Origin: JBJXGV01 sp046160485
Lineage (GTDB): Bacteria; Orphanbacterota; Orphanbacteria; JBJXGV01
Direction of reading: 5' to 3'
Assembly (NCBI GenBank): GCA_046160485.1
Contig: JBJXGV010000056.1
Coordinates: 1 to 61,490, forward strand
DNA: 61,490 bases
The notes under the pieces were generated by a model. That model worked only from the letters and a program-made list of their open reading frames with translations, searched no databases and was not told the DNA's origin. How positions within the stretch are numbered: position 1 is the stretch's first letter; each line of letters begins with the position of its first letter. Shown here in pieces: positions 1-10,240 of this stretch. Position numbers and translations under genes: made by a program.

Positions 1-960
<960 letters not shown>

Positions 961-1249
961 CGCGACCTCCTCCGCATCGAACCGCGCGCGGCGGCGCCCG
1001 CCCCCACGATCCCGCGTTCGCGCGCGCCGCCGCCGCGGTGTGCGCCGCGATTCTAGGCGAAGCGGTCGCGGGCTCGGTAGCGATTCGACGCGGATCGAGT
1101 GGTAAACTGCGCGCTTCGGCGCGGCGGGCTTGCGGCGCGAGCGACGTGCGGGGCGCACGCGCGTGCGGCACGCGCGGCGCGCGCGGCACGCGGCGCGCAG
1201 GGGGGCGACGACTCGATTGGCGACGGCGCGGTCACAAGAGAGCGAGCGG

Positions 1250-2545
1250 GTGAGCCTGCGGCGTCGCGTCGGCCTCGACTTGGCCACGACGGCGGGCGCG
1301 CACGCGGTGTACAAACTCGCCGCTCTCGTCGTGATGATGATTCTTACGCGGTCGCTCTCGAAAGAGTCGTTCGGTTCGTTCACCTTCGCGACGTCGATCG
1401 CGGGGATCGGCATCCCGTTCACGGCGCTCGGGCTCACGACTCTCCTGGTTCGCGACATCGCCGTCGATCGCGCGCGCGCCTCCGAGCACGCCTCGCGCGC
1501 CCTCGCGATCCGCATCCCGCTGCTCGCGCTCCTCGTCGCCGTTCTCGCCGCCGGCACCGCGATCATCCGCCCGCCGCTCGCGGCGATCGTCTTCTGGAGT
1601 ACGCTCGCGCTCGCGCTCGACGAAATCGCGCTGACATTCGGCTCGTACTTCTCGGGCCTCGAGCGATTCCGGCTCGCGTCGGCGCTCGGCGTGGGCGGCA
1701 AACTCCTCGGCATCGCGGCCGTCTTCGTGGCGGCGCTCGCGGGCGCGGGCGTCGTGGGCTTCGTCGTCGCGATGGTTCTCGCGAACGCGGTGCGGCTCGC
1801 CGCGACGATCGTCGCCGCGCGGCTCACCGGTTTTCGATGGACGGCGCACGCGACGCGCGATGCGCGCGAGAAGCGCGACCTCGTCGTGCGCGCGCTCCCG
1901 CTCTTCGCGCTCGGCGCCACCGCCACGCTTCACTTCCGCGGCGACGCGGTCCTTCTCGGCTGGCTCGGGACGTTCGCGCTCGTCGCGACCTACGAGACGG
2001 CGTTTCGCCTCTTCGAAGCCGCGCAGTTCGTCACGCGCCCGGTCGCGATGGTCTTCTACCCGCTCTTCGCGAACCGCCTCGCGGCGGGTGAGCGCGAGTG
2101 GGTCGCCGCGCGCTTCCGCCGCATCCTCGCCATCGCGATTGCGGCCGGCGTCGCCGGCGCCGCGCTCGTGTACGCGCTCGCCGGCCCTCTCGTCCCGGTT
2201 CTCTTCGGCGCCGCTTACACCGAGAGCGTCCCCGTCCTGCGCACGCTCTACCTCGCGCTCCCGTCGTTTCTTGTCGTCGTCATGTGCGGGATGACGGCGC
2301 GCGCGATGGGCCTCGAGCGCCGCGTACTTCTGATCTCGGTCGCATGCCTCGTGATCGGGCTCGCCGCGAAGGCGCTGTTGATTCCGCGCGCGGGCGTACT
2401 TGGCGTCGCGTGGTGCACATCAATCGTGTTCGTTCTGCAGGCGGTCGCGGTGGCGCGGTTGGTTCTGCGTGCGCTCGCGCAACCCGTGGCGCCGGCGCAC
2501 ATCACGCCGGGCGCCGAGTATCCGGAGGCGCCCGTTGCGATTTGA
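1250..2545 (+). CDS. polysaccharide biosynthesis flippase (Wzx/MOP-like)
   Basis: Integral membrane protein of about 431 residues with 10 or more hydrophobic helices, resembling oligosaccharide flippases of the MOP superfamily, which move lipid-linked glycan units across the inner membrane. The N-terminus LATTAGAHAVYKLAALVVMMILTRSLS is typical: a first helix followed by a short basic/serine loop and a Gly-Phe segment. I chose the GTG at 1250 because the in-frame region before it is Arg-rich and shows no membrane or family character. It heads an operon with the HprK-like gene (11-base overlap), GT4 and GT2 genes, consistent with export of a cell-surface glycan. The exact substrate cannot be read from the sequence. 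Confidence 0.85.
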   Translation: MSLRRRVGLDLATTAGAHAVYKLAALVVMMILTRSLSKESFGSFTFATSIAGIGIPFTALGLTTLLVRDIAVDRARASEHASRALAIRIPLLALLVAVLAAGTAIIRPPLAAIVFWSTLALALDEIALTFGSYFSGLERFRLASALGVGGKLLGIAAVFVAALAGAGVVGFVVAMVLANAVRLAATIVAARLTGFRWTAHATRDAREKRDLVVRALPLFALGATATLHFRGDAVLLGWLGTFALVATYETAFRLFEAAQFVTRPVAMVFYPLFANRLAAGEREWVAARFRRILAIAIAAGVAGAALVYALAGPLVPVLFGAAYTESVPVLRTLYLALPSFLVVVMCGMTARAMGLERRVLLISVACLVIGLAAKALLIPRAGVLGVAWCTSIVFVLQAVAVARLVLRALAQPVAPAHITPGAEYPEAPVAI

Positions 2546-3590
2546 TTTTCACGGCGTGACGGTCGAGGTCGCGTCGCGCGACGCGGAGGCGCTGCGATTC
2601 CTGCGCGCGAACTTCTCGCTGCAAGAGGTCGAGGACGCGGCGGCCGGGGAGCCGCGCGCCGACGTGACGCTGGTCGTCGAACCCGAAAGCGCTGGACGCT
2701 TCGACGTGGCGCCGCGCGGACACCGCCGCCTCTTCCGCACGAAGGACGCGGTCGTCACGCGCCGCGCGGGCGCGCAGCTTTTCGAGAGCGCCGGCCGGGC
2801 CGCGGTGCTCTACGACTTCCGCATCGAGCGCGGCGTCGTGTACGGCCCCGACCGCGACCTCGCGCTCGAGAAGTGCTACCTGCTGATCACGAGCCGCGTC
2901 GGCGCGCTCCTCGATCGACGCGGGCTGCACCGCGTGCACGCGATGGGCGTGGCGGTCGGCGACGCCGCGCTACTCTGCGCGTTTCCGATGGGCGGCGGGA
3001 AGACGACGCTCGCGCTCGACATGTTGCTGCGCGACGCAGGTGTCGGCGGTGCGAGCGACGCCACGCGCCCGCGGACGGCGCTTCTCTCCGATGACTGCCC
3101 GCTCGTCGACTTCGCGGGGTGCGCGCACCCGTTCGCGGTTCGGATCGGAGTGAACCCGGGCGGCGAGCCGGCCGAGATTCCCGACGCGATGCGGCTCGCG
3201 TTTCCGCGCTCGCGCCACGGACCGAAGACGCTCCTCGACGCGCGCTACTTCGCGGACCGGATCGCGCCGCGCTCGCGCGTGCGCGTCTTCGCGTACGGGC
3301 GGCGCGCCGATCGCGCGGCGCCCGTCGCGCACCGCCGGTCGCGGCTCGCGGGTCTGCGCGTGCTCTGGAGCGCGGGCGTGTTGGGCGCAGGCCTGCCCGA
3401 ACTCCTCGAGTACACCGTGCCCTGTTCGATCGGCGGAGCGCTCGAGTTGGTGCGCGTGCGCTTGTCTCGCCTGCGCGCGATGCTCGCGCTCGCGCGCGGC
3501 GCGGCGATCTACGAACTGGTACTCGGCACCGATCGCACGGCGAACGCGGCGCTCGTGCGCGGTCTTCTCGACGCGGAGGCGCGCGCGTGA
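2535..3590 (+). CDS. HprK-like P-loop kinase-fold protein in glycan operon
   Basis: 351 residues from a TTG start. The TTG is chosen because GGAGG lies 7 bases upstream (2523-2527) and the longer reading has no family character. The centre carries a Walker-A-like FPMGGGKTTL (about residues 154-163), followed by LLSDDCPLVD, which matches the acidic pair seen after the P-loop in HPr-kinase-related proteins. The loop is not the canonical HprK one, so the activity (kinase or other NTPase) is uncertain. It overlaps the flippase end by 11 bases and shares a 4-base GTGA overlap with the GT4 gene, so the three are probably translationally coupled. HprK-related proteins in capsule/glycan loci are known but mostly uncharacterised. 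Confidence 0.6.
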   Translation: MRFDFHGVTVEVASRDAEALRFLRANFSLQEVEDAAAGEPRADVTLVVEPESAGRFDVAPRGHRRLFRTKDAVVTRRAGAQLFESAGRAAVLYDFRIERGVVYGPDRDLALEKCYLLITSRVGALLDRRGLHRVHAMGVAVGDAALLCAFPMGGGKTTLALDMLLRDAGVGGASDATRPRTALLSDDCPLVDFAGCAHPFAVRIGVNPGGEPAEIPDAMRLAFPRSRHGPKTLLDARYFADRIAPRSRVRVFAYGRRADRAAPVAHRRSRLAGLRVLWSAGVLGAGLPELLEYTVPCSIGGALELVRVRLSRLRAMLALARGAAIYELVLGTDRTANAALVRGLLDAEARA

Positions 3591-5017
3591 ACGGGTGGGA
3601 GAGCGCGGCGCCTGCCGCGGACGCCGCGCTCAACGCGCCCGCGCGCCGCTTCGCGATCGCGATGGTCGCGGCGTGCCCGTTCCCGTCGCCGCGCGGGACA
3701 CCGCTCCGCATCGAAAAGCTCGCGGCGGCGCTCGCGGCGCGCGGGCACGAGGTTCACGTCGTGACCTATCACCTCGCGGTCGGCGACGCGCCGGCGGGCG
3801 TGCACGTTCATCGCACGCGCGCGCTCCCGTTCCGCGGCGCGCTCGCGCCCGGCCCGACGCTCGACAAGCTCGCGATCCTCGACCCGCTGCTGGTCGGGCG
3901 GTTGCGCGGCGTGCTCGCGCGGCACACGATCGACGTCGTGCACGCGCACCACTACGAAGGGCTCGCCGTCGCGCTCGCGGCGGCGCGCTTCGCGGGCCAC
4001 GCCGCGCCGCCGGTCGTCTACGACGCGCACACGCTGCTCGCGAGCGAGTTGCCTGAGTACAGGCTGCCGATGTCGCGCGGCGCTGCTCGCGGCATCGGCG
4101 CGTTTATCGACGCGCGGCTGCCGCGCCGCGCGGCGCACGTCGTCGCGGTGACCGAGCGGCTGCGCGCGCGCCTCGTCGCGGAGTTCGGGGTCGCGGCCGC
4201 GCGCGCGAGCGTTGTGCCCAACGGCGTCGAGCGCGCGTTCTTCGACGCGTGCGGCCGCGCGATCGCCGCGCGCGGGTCGGTCGAGGCATCGCCGCCGCCA
4301 CCACCTTTGCCGCCGTCGTCGCTATCGGCCTCGCTGTCCGCAGCGCTGTCCGCAGCGCCGTCCGCGCAGGCATCGGTGCGCGCGGCGACGCTCGTTTTCA
4401 GCGGCAACCTCGCGGCGTATCAGGGCGTCGATCTGATGCTCGAGGCCTTCGCGGCGGTGCGGCGCGAGCGCGCGGACGTGCGGCTCGCGGTGCTGCCGGG
4501 CGCGGGCGCCGGAGTCGACGCGGCGGCGCTGGCGCGCGTTCGCGACGCGGCGGTGCGGTTCGGAGTCGCGGACGCGATCGAGATCGCGGCGTGCGCAGCG
4601 GCCGAGCTGCCGGAGCGCCTCGCCGCCGCCGACATCGCGCTGAGTCCGCGGCCGCGCGCCGACGGCTTGCCGATGAAAGTGCTCAACTACATGGCGGCCG
4701 CGCTGCCGACGATCGCGTTTCGCGACGCGGCGGGGCCGCTCGAGGATGGGCGCACGGGCGTGCTCGTCGGCGACGCGACGGCGCCGGCGTTCGCGCGCGC
4801 GATCGTCCGCCTGCTCGACGACCGCGCGTTGGCCACGCGGCTCGGCGTGGCGGCGCGCGAGACGATCGCCGCGCGCTACACGTGGGAAGCCGCCGCGGCG
4901 AGTCTCGAGACGCTCTACGCGTCGCTCGTCGCACCGCGCTCCGGCGCGGTCGGCACGCCCGGGCACTCGCGCGCCGCCGCCGGCCCCGGCGTCGGTCCCA
5001 TCGATGTGGAGCGCTGA
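3587..5017 (+). CDS. glycosyltransferase family 4
   Basis: 476-residue retaining GT-B glycosyltransferase acting in the cytoplasm on a nucleotide-sugar donor. The N-terminal acceptor domain has PFPSPRGTPLRIEKLAAALAARG and HAHHYEG; the C-terminal donor domain has LVFSGNLAAYQGVDLMLEAF and the family segment GLPMKVLNYMAAALPTIAF. The GTG start has GGAGG 7 bases upstream (3575-3579) and overlaps the preceding stop by 4 bases. Between the two domains (about 4250-4386) sits a low-complexity Pro/Ser/Ala insert with a run of prolines and a short tandem nucleotide repeat around 4336-4370. This is longer than the usual interdomain linker and resembles other low-complexity inserts in this window. Sugar specificity unknown. 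Confidence 0.85.
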   Translation: MNGWESAAPAADAALNAPARRFAIAMVAACPFPSPRGTPLRIEKLAAALAARGHEVHVVTYHLAVGDAPAGVHVHRTRALPFRGALAPGPTLDKLAILDPLLVGRLRGVLARHTIDVVHAHHYEGLAVALAAARFAGHAAPPVVYDAHTLLASELPEYRLPMSRGAARGIGAFIDARLPRRAAHVVAVTERLRARLVAEFGVAAARASVVPNGVERAFFDACGRAIAARGSVEASPPPPPLPPSSLSASLSAALSAAPSAQASVRAATLVFSGNLAAYQGVDLMLEAFAAVRRERADVRLAVLPGAGAGVDAAALARVRDAAVRFGVADAIEIAACAAAELPERLAAADIALSPRPRADGLPMKVLNYMAAALPTIAFRDAAGPLEDGRTGVLVGDATAPAFARAIVRLLDDRALATRLGVAARETIAARYTWEAAAASLETLYASLVAPRSGAVGTPGHSRAAAGPGVGPIDVER

Positions 5018-5021
5018 CGCG

Positions 5022-6644
5022 ATGCGCTCCCTCATCCGCCGCGCCGTGCTCGCGACATCCGTGCCGCCGCTTCTCGGCGTCTATCGCTCGGCGTATTCGC
5101 TCGCGAAGCATCTCGCCGTCCGCCTCTTCCGCCGCTACGGCGCGGTGAAGGCGATCTACCTCTGCCGCGGCGGCGCGCGCGGCGCGATCCTGCCGCTCGT
5201 CTCCGACCTCGATTTCACGATCGTCGCCGAGGGGCTGACCGCCGACGACCGCGCGGAGTTGCTCGCGGCGTACGGCGCGCTCGCGCGGCGCACGACGATC
5301 CTCGACAGCGTCGTCGAGATTCACGACGAAGCGTCGATGCGCGCGAAGTTCGAGGAGAACGACTACTTCCGCTACCGCTTCTTCGAGGGCCGCACGAGTT
5401 GGCGGCTCTTGTGGGGGCGCGACTACATCGCCGAACTGCCGGAGCCCTCGCGCGAGTCGATGACGGGGCCGTACCTGGCGGAGCTGCGCGTGTGGTGGGG
5501 CGTCTTCGCGCAGCGTCTCCTGCAAGGCGAGAAGTACGAGCGCGAGGTCGTGCCGCGCAACGCGATCTGCTACAAGGCGGCGGCCGAGACGCTGCGGATG
5601 ATCATCGCGCTCGATAGTGGCGAGTTGCCGGCGAGCCGCGAGGATGCGATCGCGCGCTCCACGGGCGGCGGCGTTGTCGACCCGCGCGACGCCGCGACGC
5701 TCGATCGCCTCGCGCGTCTTGCGCGGCGCCGCTTCCGCGATCGCGACGCCGCGATCATCGACGATACGCTTGCGCTTCTCGTGCGCGCGCTCGATGCGTT
5801 CTTCGCGCGCTTCGCCGCGACGAATCCGTACGGGCGCGCCGTGCCGGGCGTCGCGATGGCCGCCGTCGCGCGCGACGCGAGCGCGGAGACGTACGCGTGG
5901 CGCGCGGATGCCGCCGCCGAGCAACTCGCGCAGCGCGCCGCCACCGCCGCGCCCCTATTCGCGCGAAGCACGCTCTTGCCCGCCGCGTACTTCGACATCG
6001 ACACGACGCTCGTGTTCGCGCCGATCGATCTCGCGTCGCCGCCGCGCGCGAGCGAGCTGCGCGCGGCGATCGCGGCGATCGCGCGCGCCGAAGGCCGCGA
6101 GCGCGTCGCGCTCTACATCCTCGGCACGCACGCCGCGTTTCGCATCGACGGCCGCGACCCGACGATGTCGTGGCAGACGATCGTCAACGGTCCGATGAAC
6201 CCGGATGTGTGGAGCGCGCTCGGCCGGTCCGCGCCCGCGTGGACGCCCGCGGTCGCGCACTTCGTCGCGGAGGAGCGCGGCCTCTTCGCCGCCGCGCGCC
6301 GCGACCCCACGATCTACAAGATCGCCGAGATCGATTTTCTGCGGCTGTTTTGGAAGACGGCGCAACTTGCGCTGCTTGAGCGAACCGTCGCGCGCGGCGC
6401 GGCGCTCACGGCGTACACGCCCGCGGCGATCGCGCGCGGGCTCGCGGAGTCCGGCGCGCCGCTCCCGCCCGCGCTCGAGCCGCTCGTCGGCGCGCGCGCG
6501 CTCGCCGGCGCGCCGGCCGCGCGGGGCGACAGCGCGTCCGCACGCGATGGCGTGTCCCTCGCAACCACACCCGACCTGCGCCCGCTGCGCCGCGCCGCGA
6601 TCGACTACCTCGACGCGATCGCCCCGGGTCACTCGCCGGCGTAA
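5022..6644 (+). CDS. nucleotidyltransferase-like protein of glycan operon
   Basis: 540 residues. Near the N-terminus the segment GGARGAILPLVSDLDFTIV (residues 51-69) resembles the GS-x-SDLD active site of the MNT/Pol-beta nucleotidyltransferase fold, with the SDLD acidic pair at 61-64. The remaining 450 residues are helical with no motif I recognise. ATG 5022 is chosen over the in-frame ATG 5004 because GGAG (5008-5011) is correctly spaced only for 5022. It follows GT4 by 4 bases and is presumably cotranscribed. A role in modifying a sugar or lipid carrier is possible but is inference; I cannot name the product. Confidence 0.6.
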   Translation: MRSLIRRAVLATSVPPLLGVYRSAYSLAKHLAVRLFRRYGAVKAIYLCRGGARGAILPLVSDLDFTIVAEGLTADDRAELLAAYGALARRTTILDSVVEIHDEASMRAKFEENDYFRYRFFEGRTSWRLLWGRDYIAELPEPSRESMTGPYLAELRVWWGVFAQRLLQGEKYEREVVPRNAICYKAAAETLRMIIALDSGELPASREDAIARSTGGGVVDPRDAATLDRLARLARRRFRDRDAAIIDDTLALLVRALDAFFARFAATNPYGRAVPGVAMAAVARDASAETYAWRADAAAEQLAQRAATAAPLFARSTLLPAAYFDIDTTLVFAPIDLASPPRASELRAAIAAIARAEGRERVALYILGTHAAFRIDGRDPTMSWQTIVNGPMNPDVWSALGRSAPAWTPAVAHFVAEERGLFAAARRDPTIYKIAEIDFLRLFWKTAQLALLERTVARGAALTAYTPAAIARGLAESGAPLPPALEPLVGARALAGAPAARGDSASARDGVSLATTPDLRPLRRAAIDYLDAIAPGHSPA

Positions 6645-6809
6645 CACGCGCCGCATCGCAAGCCGCGTGTGCGCGCCGCTCCGCGCTCGCGCGTGCTGGC
6701 GTGCGTTCGCGCGAGCGGTTAGACTCGCCGCCGATCGACGAGAGGCGCCCATCGCTTCGCCGCAACGCGCGCATCTCGCGGCGCCGCCGAACCGCATGAC
6801 AGGAGAATC

Positions 6810-7343
6810 GTGAGCGACGCGCAATCGACAGACTCGAGCAGGGCGACGCCCGCGACGCAGACGTCAGCGGATGGCGCGGACTCTTCTGCGACCGCGACGT
6901 CGGTGATCGTCATCACGCGCGACCGGCCAGACGGGCTCGCGCGGCTTCTCGCGTCGCTCGCGTCGCAGACGCAGCCGCCCGGCGAGGTCGTGGTCGTGCT
7001 CAACGCGTGCAGCGTGAGCTACGACGCGCCGCGCGCGCGATGGAGCGCCGCGCTTCCGATCCGCTGGATCACCGAGCCGACGCCCGGCGTTTCTCACGCG
7101 CGCAACGCCGGCGTCGCCGCCGCGCGCGGCGAGATCCTCCTCTTCATCGACGACGACTGCGAAGCGGACCCGCGCTGGATCGAGCGCCTCGTCGCGCCGT
7201 TCGCGCTCAACCCGCACATCGGAATCGTCGGCGGCGAGATCTTGTCGGCGCCGACGCGCGGCACGCTCGTCGAGGCGTTCTGCGTCGAGGAGTCGCTCAT
7301 GCAGCTCGGGCGCGAATCCGCGGGCGTGCTGGCCGACGCATGA
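6810..7343 (+). CDS. glycosyltransferase family 2, N-terminal half (split gene)
   Basis: 177 residues holding the nucleotide-binding half of a GT-A/GT2 enzyme: SVIVITRDRP at 31-40, TPGVSHARNAG at 91-101 and the metal-binding DDD at 114-116 in LLFIDDDCEADPRW. The GTG start has AGGAG at 6801-6805. The frame stops at 7343 exactly where the C-terminal half begins in another frame (ATGA overlap at 7340-7343). GT2 enzymes normally continue through an ED motif, which here lies in the downstream piece, so either the gene is frameshifted (true mutation or assembly error) or it is a translationally coupled split enzyme. The 165 bases before the start show nothing I can identify. Confidence 0.8.
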   Translation: MSDAQSTDSSRATPATQTSADGADSSATATSVIVITRDRPDGLARLLASLASQTQPPGEVVVVLNACSVSYDAPRARWSAALPIRWITEPTPGVSHARNAGVAAARGEILLFIDDDCEADPRWIERLVAPFALNPHIGIVGGEILSAPTRGTLVEAFCVEESLMQLGRESAGVLADA

Positions 7344-8146
7344 TCATCGACATCACGAAGAGCGGCTATCAGCAGGGCTATCTACCGAAGGGCGGCGTCG
7401 GCGTGTTTCACGCGTTCTTCCCGACGGCGAATTGCGCGGTGCGGCGCGAGGCGATCGCGCGCGCGAGTGGCGAGGCCGGCATCGCGAGCGCCGCGCCGAG
7501 TGAGGCGCGCGCGCGCGATGCCGCGCATGCCGATCGCGCGAGCCACGCGCCCGCGTTCGACACGCACTGCGCGACCGGCGAAGACATCGACCTCTCGATT
7601 CGCGTCGCGCGCGCGGGCTACGAGTTGTGGTTCGAGCCAACCGCGAAGGTCGTCCATCATCATCGCCACACGATGCGCGGCCTCTTGCGCCAGTGGTTCG
7701 CGTACGGACTCGGCCACGCGTATCTCTACAAGAAGCATTCGCCGCGGCGCCGCTTCGAGATATTTCGTTACGACCTCTCGCCCGCGAACACGAGCCCGTT
7801 CGGGATTCGGCGCATCGCGGCGCTGCCGTCGCCCGCGCGAGCGATGGTTTTCGTGACGAGCTTTCACGTGATGCACGCGGCGGCGGCGGCGGCGATCGTC
7901 GCGCGCGTCGCGAACGCGCCCGCCGCGATCGTGTGGACACTCGCGGCGCTGACCGCCGCGACGGCCGCGTGGTACTTCGGCATTCGCTTCGAGGGGCGGC
8001 AGCCGCTCCGCTCGATCGCGTTCTCGGCGATTCGCTACATCGCAGACGCGTCCTATGTGATCGGCGGTCTCATCGGAGGCATTCGAGAGGGAATGATCTA
8101 TGTGGAAGCGACGCGAACGCGCCGGCGACCGCGCGCAGCCGGGTGA
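7340..8146 (+). CDS. glycosyltransferase family 2, C-terminal half (split gene)
   Basis: 268 residues continuing the GT2 enzyme begun at 6810. It contains FFPTANCAVRREAI (acceptor-side strand), GEDIDLSIRVARAGYELWF (the ED motif and following helix) and a histidine cluster VHHHRHT, then two or three hydrophobic helices near the C-terminus (about 7840-8080) that would hold it at the membrane. An Ala/Arg/Ser-rich insert (about 7462-7560) separates the acceptor strand from the ED motif, where homologues usually have a short loop. Its ATG overlaps the TGA of the first half. The region before the ATG in this frame is Arg-rich and non-GT-like, so the N-terminal half is truly in the other frame. Confidence 0.75.
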   Translation: MIIDITKSGYQQGYLPKGGVGVFHAFFPTANCAVRREAIARASGEAGIASAAPSEARARDAAHADRASHAPAFDTHCATGEDIDLSIRVARAGYELWFEPTAKVVHHHRHTMRGLLRQWFAYGLGHAYLYKKHSPRRRFEIFRYDLSPANTSPFGIRRIAALPSPARAMVFVTSFHVMHAAAAAAIVARVANAPAAIVWTLAALTAATAAWYFGIRFEGRQPLRSIAFSAIRYIADASYVIGGLIGGIREGMIYVEATRTRRRPRAAG

Positions 8147-8975
8147 CGCGGCGGCGCGCGCCAGCGCGGCAAGTGCGACGAACGCGATGAGCGCGGCGGG
8201 CGCCGCGGGCGACGGCGCGCTCGCGGGGCGCTGCGCCCTCGTGACGGGCGGCGCGCGCAACATCGGCCGCGCGATCGCGCTCGAGATGGCGGCGCAAGGC
8301 GCGCGCATCGTCGTGCTCGACTCCGACGCCGCGGCGTGCGCGGAGGTCGAGCGAGCGCTCGCGGAGTTTGCGGGCGCCCATCGCGTCGTCGTCGCCGACG
8401 TCGCCGACTCCGCGAGCGTGAGCGGCGCGTGGGCCGACCTCACACGCGCGGGCTTCGCGATCGACATCCTCGTGAACAACGCTGCCGTGCGGACCGGCGC
8501 CGACTCGGTGCGCGGCTTCGATCGCGCCGAGTGGGAGCGCACCTTCGCGACGAACGTCATCGGCCCGATGCACCTGACGCGGCTCGCCGTCGAAGCGATG
8601 ATCGCCGCGCGCCGCGCCGGCTCGATCATCTTCCTCTCGTCGATTCACCAGGAGACGCCACGCTGCATCCCAAGTTACAGCGCGTCGAAGGCGGCGATCG
8701 GAATGCTCGTCAAGGAACTCGCGATCGATCTCGCGCCGCACGCGATCCGCGTCAACGCGGTCGCACCCGGCTACGTCGCCGTCGACGATCGAGGCCGCGC
8801 GCTCGCGCACGCACCCACGCCGCTCGGCGCGCGCGCCGTCACGCCCGCCGCCGTCGCGTCCGCCGTGGCGTTCCTCGCCTCCGACCGCCTCTCGCCGTCC
8901 ACGACCGGCGCCACGCTCACCATCGACGGCGGCCTCTCACTACAGAATCACCTGACGCTTCGCGACTCGAAGTAG
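8100..8975 (+). CDS. short-chain dehydrogenase/reductase (SDR)
   Basis: 291-residue classical SDR, NAD(P)-dependent oxidoreductase with a Rossmann fold. Visible motifs are TGGARNIG (49-56, cofactor loop), NNA (126-128), catalytic Ser at 180/181, and YSASK with Tyr193 and Lys197. The C-terminal TGATLTIDGG is typical of FabG-like members. The ATG at 8100 overlaps the GT2 end by 47 bases and has GAGAGGG upstream; residues 1-40 are a low-complexity Ala/Arg-rich leader outside the fold, so an internal ATG at 8187 is an alternative start. As last gene of the operon it may modify the sugar or lipid precursor; substrate not predictable. Confidence 0.85.
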   Translation: MWKRRERAGDRAQPGDAAARASAASATNAMSAAGAAGDGALAGRCALVTGGARNIGRAIALEMAAQGARIVVLDSDAAACAEVERALAEFAGAHRVVVADVADSASVSGAWADLTRAGFAIDILVNNAAVRTGADSVRGFDRAEWERTFATNVIGPMHLTRLAVEAMIAARRAGSIIFLSSIHQETPRCIPSYSASKAAIGMLVKELAIDLAPHAIRVNAVAPGYVAVDDRGRALAHAPTPLGARAVTPAAVASAVAFLASDRLSPSTTGATLTIDGGLSLQNHLTLRDSK

Positions 8976-9004
8976 CGGACGTTCGCGCGAGTCGAGCGCG
9001 CTCG

Positions 9005-10240
9005 CTACCGCAGCACGCGATCGACGCGGTACTCGCGGTGGCGGCGGGCGCGGGCGAAGACGGTGATCTCGCCGAGGATGCCGAGCGAGATCGTCTGCAC
9101 GCCGATGACGATGAGGAGCGCGCCGAGGACGAGGATCGGGCGGCGTGCGAGCGGCGTGCCGTTGAGGATCTTGTCGGCGGCGACGGTCGCGGAGATGACG
9201 AGGCCGGCGAGGACGACGAGCGCGCCGGTCGTGCCGAAGAGGCGGAGCGGCGCGCGCGCGAATCGCAGCAAGAAGAGAACGGCGAGCCCGTCGTAGAGGC
9301 TGCGCACGGATGCACCGCGCCAGCGACGCGCTTCGGGTGACGCATCGACCGCGACCTCGCTCACCGCGTGGCCGTTGCGGTGCGCGAGGAACGGCAGGAA
9401 GCGCGCGAGATCGCCGGCATCCGCGAGTTCCTTTGCGACGACGCGGGCGAGGCCGCGCACGCCGCAGCCCAAATCAGAGAGCGGCAGGCCGGTTGCGCGC
9501 GCGAGGAAGCGGTGGAGGAGCGGCGCGGCATTCGCGCCGGCGCGGTGCGCCAGGACGACGGATTCGCCGGCGCGCAGGCGCGCGAGCACGCGCGCGAGCG
9601 AGTCGCCCGCCACGAGCGGCAGCGGCGGCATCGTGACGATGTACGCGCCGCGCGCGAGACGAAACGCCGCGCGGAGCGCCGCCGACTCGCCCGCGCCGTC
9701 GCGCAGCGCGTAGATCGCGATGGCGCGCGCGGTGCCGGAGCCGCTCGAACGAGTCGCGGCGCTCGCTCCCGCGTCGCCCTCTGCCTCGTCCTCTGCCTCG
9801 CCCTCGGCCGCGCTGTGTAGCGCGCCCGGTTTCGTGGTGAGCGCCGCGGCGGCATCGCGATTCGCAGCGTCCGCAACGACGAGCACTTCGTATGACGCGA
9901 CAAGCGCCGCGGCTTGATCGGCGAGTTCGCGAACGAGCTGCCCGATGTTCGCGCGCGATGCCGCGTCGCCGTAGAGCGGCACGACGATCGAGAGTGCGAC
10001 GCGCGTCGTGGCCGCGACGTCGTTCGCCTGTTCGTCAGTGCTCGCGTTCTCGTCAGCGCCGGAGTCGCGTGCCGCCGACATGCGCGACAACGACGGCGCG
10101 GCGGACTCGCGCCGGCCTGCGCGGCGCGCATCCTCCTCGCGCTCCTCGCGCTCCGCAAGCTCCGCGATGCGCGCGACCTCGTCGCTCACGCGCGCCGCGT
10201 CACGCGCCGCATCGCGTCCGGCACTATGCGCGTCGCTCAC
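9005..10240 (-). CDS. GT2-like polyprenyl-phosphate sugar transferase, divergent
   Basis: 411 residues. A Ser/Ala/Asp-rich N-terminal stretch of about 70 residues precedes a GT2-like core starting at VALSIVVPLYGD, with helices LFGTTGALVVLAGLVISATV and LVLGALLIVIGVQTISLGILGE at the C-terminus, the membrane pair found in DPM1/ArnC/GtrB-type enzymes. The expected DxD region is poorly conserved and is replaced by YIVTMPPLPLV, so catalytic competence is doubtful; it may be a regulatory or degenerate partner of the neighbouring GT2. An acidic/Ser-rich insert lies at about 9720-9840. The GTG start shares a GTGA overlap with the upstream gene's stop, indicating translational coupling. Confidence 0.75.
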   Translation of the reverse strand: MSDAHSAGRDAARDAARVSDEVARIAELAEREEREEDARRAGRRESAAPSLSRMSAARDSGADENASTDEQANDVAATTRVALSIVVPLYGDAASRANIGQLVRELADQAAALVASYEVLVVADAANRDAAAALTTKPGALHSAAEGEAEDEAEGDAGASAATRSSGSGTARAIAIYALRDGAGESAALRAAFRLARGAYIVTMPPLPLVAGDSLARVLARLRAGESVVLAHRAGANAAPLLHRFLARATGLPLSDLGCGVRGLARVVAKELADAGDLARFLPFLAHRNGHAVSEVAVDASPEARRWRGASVRSLYDGLAVLFLLRFARAPLRLFGTTGALVVLAGLVISATVAADKILNGTPLARRPILVLGALLIVIGVQTISLGILGEITVFARARRHREYRVDRVLR

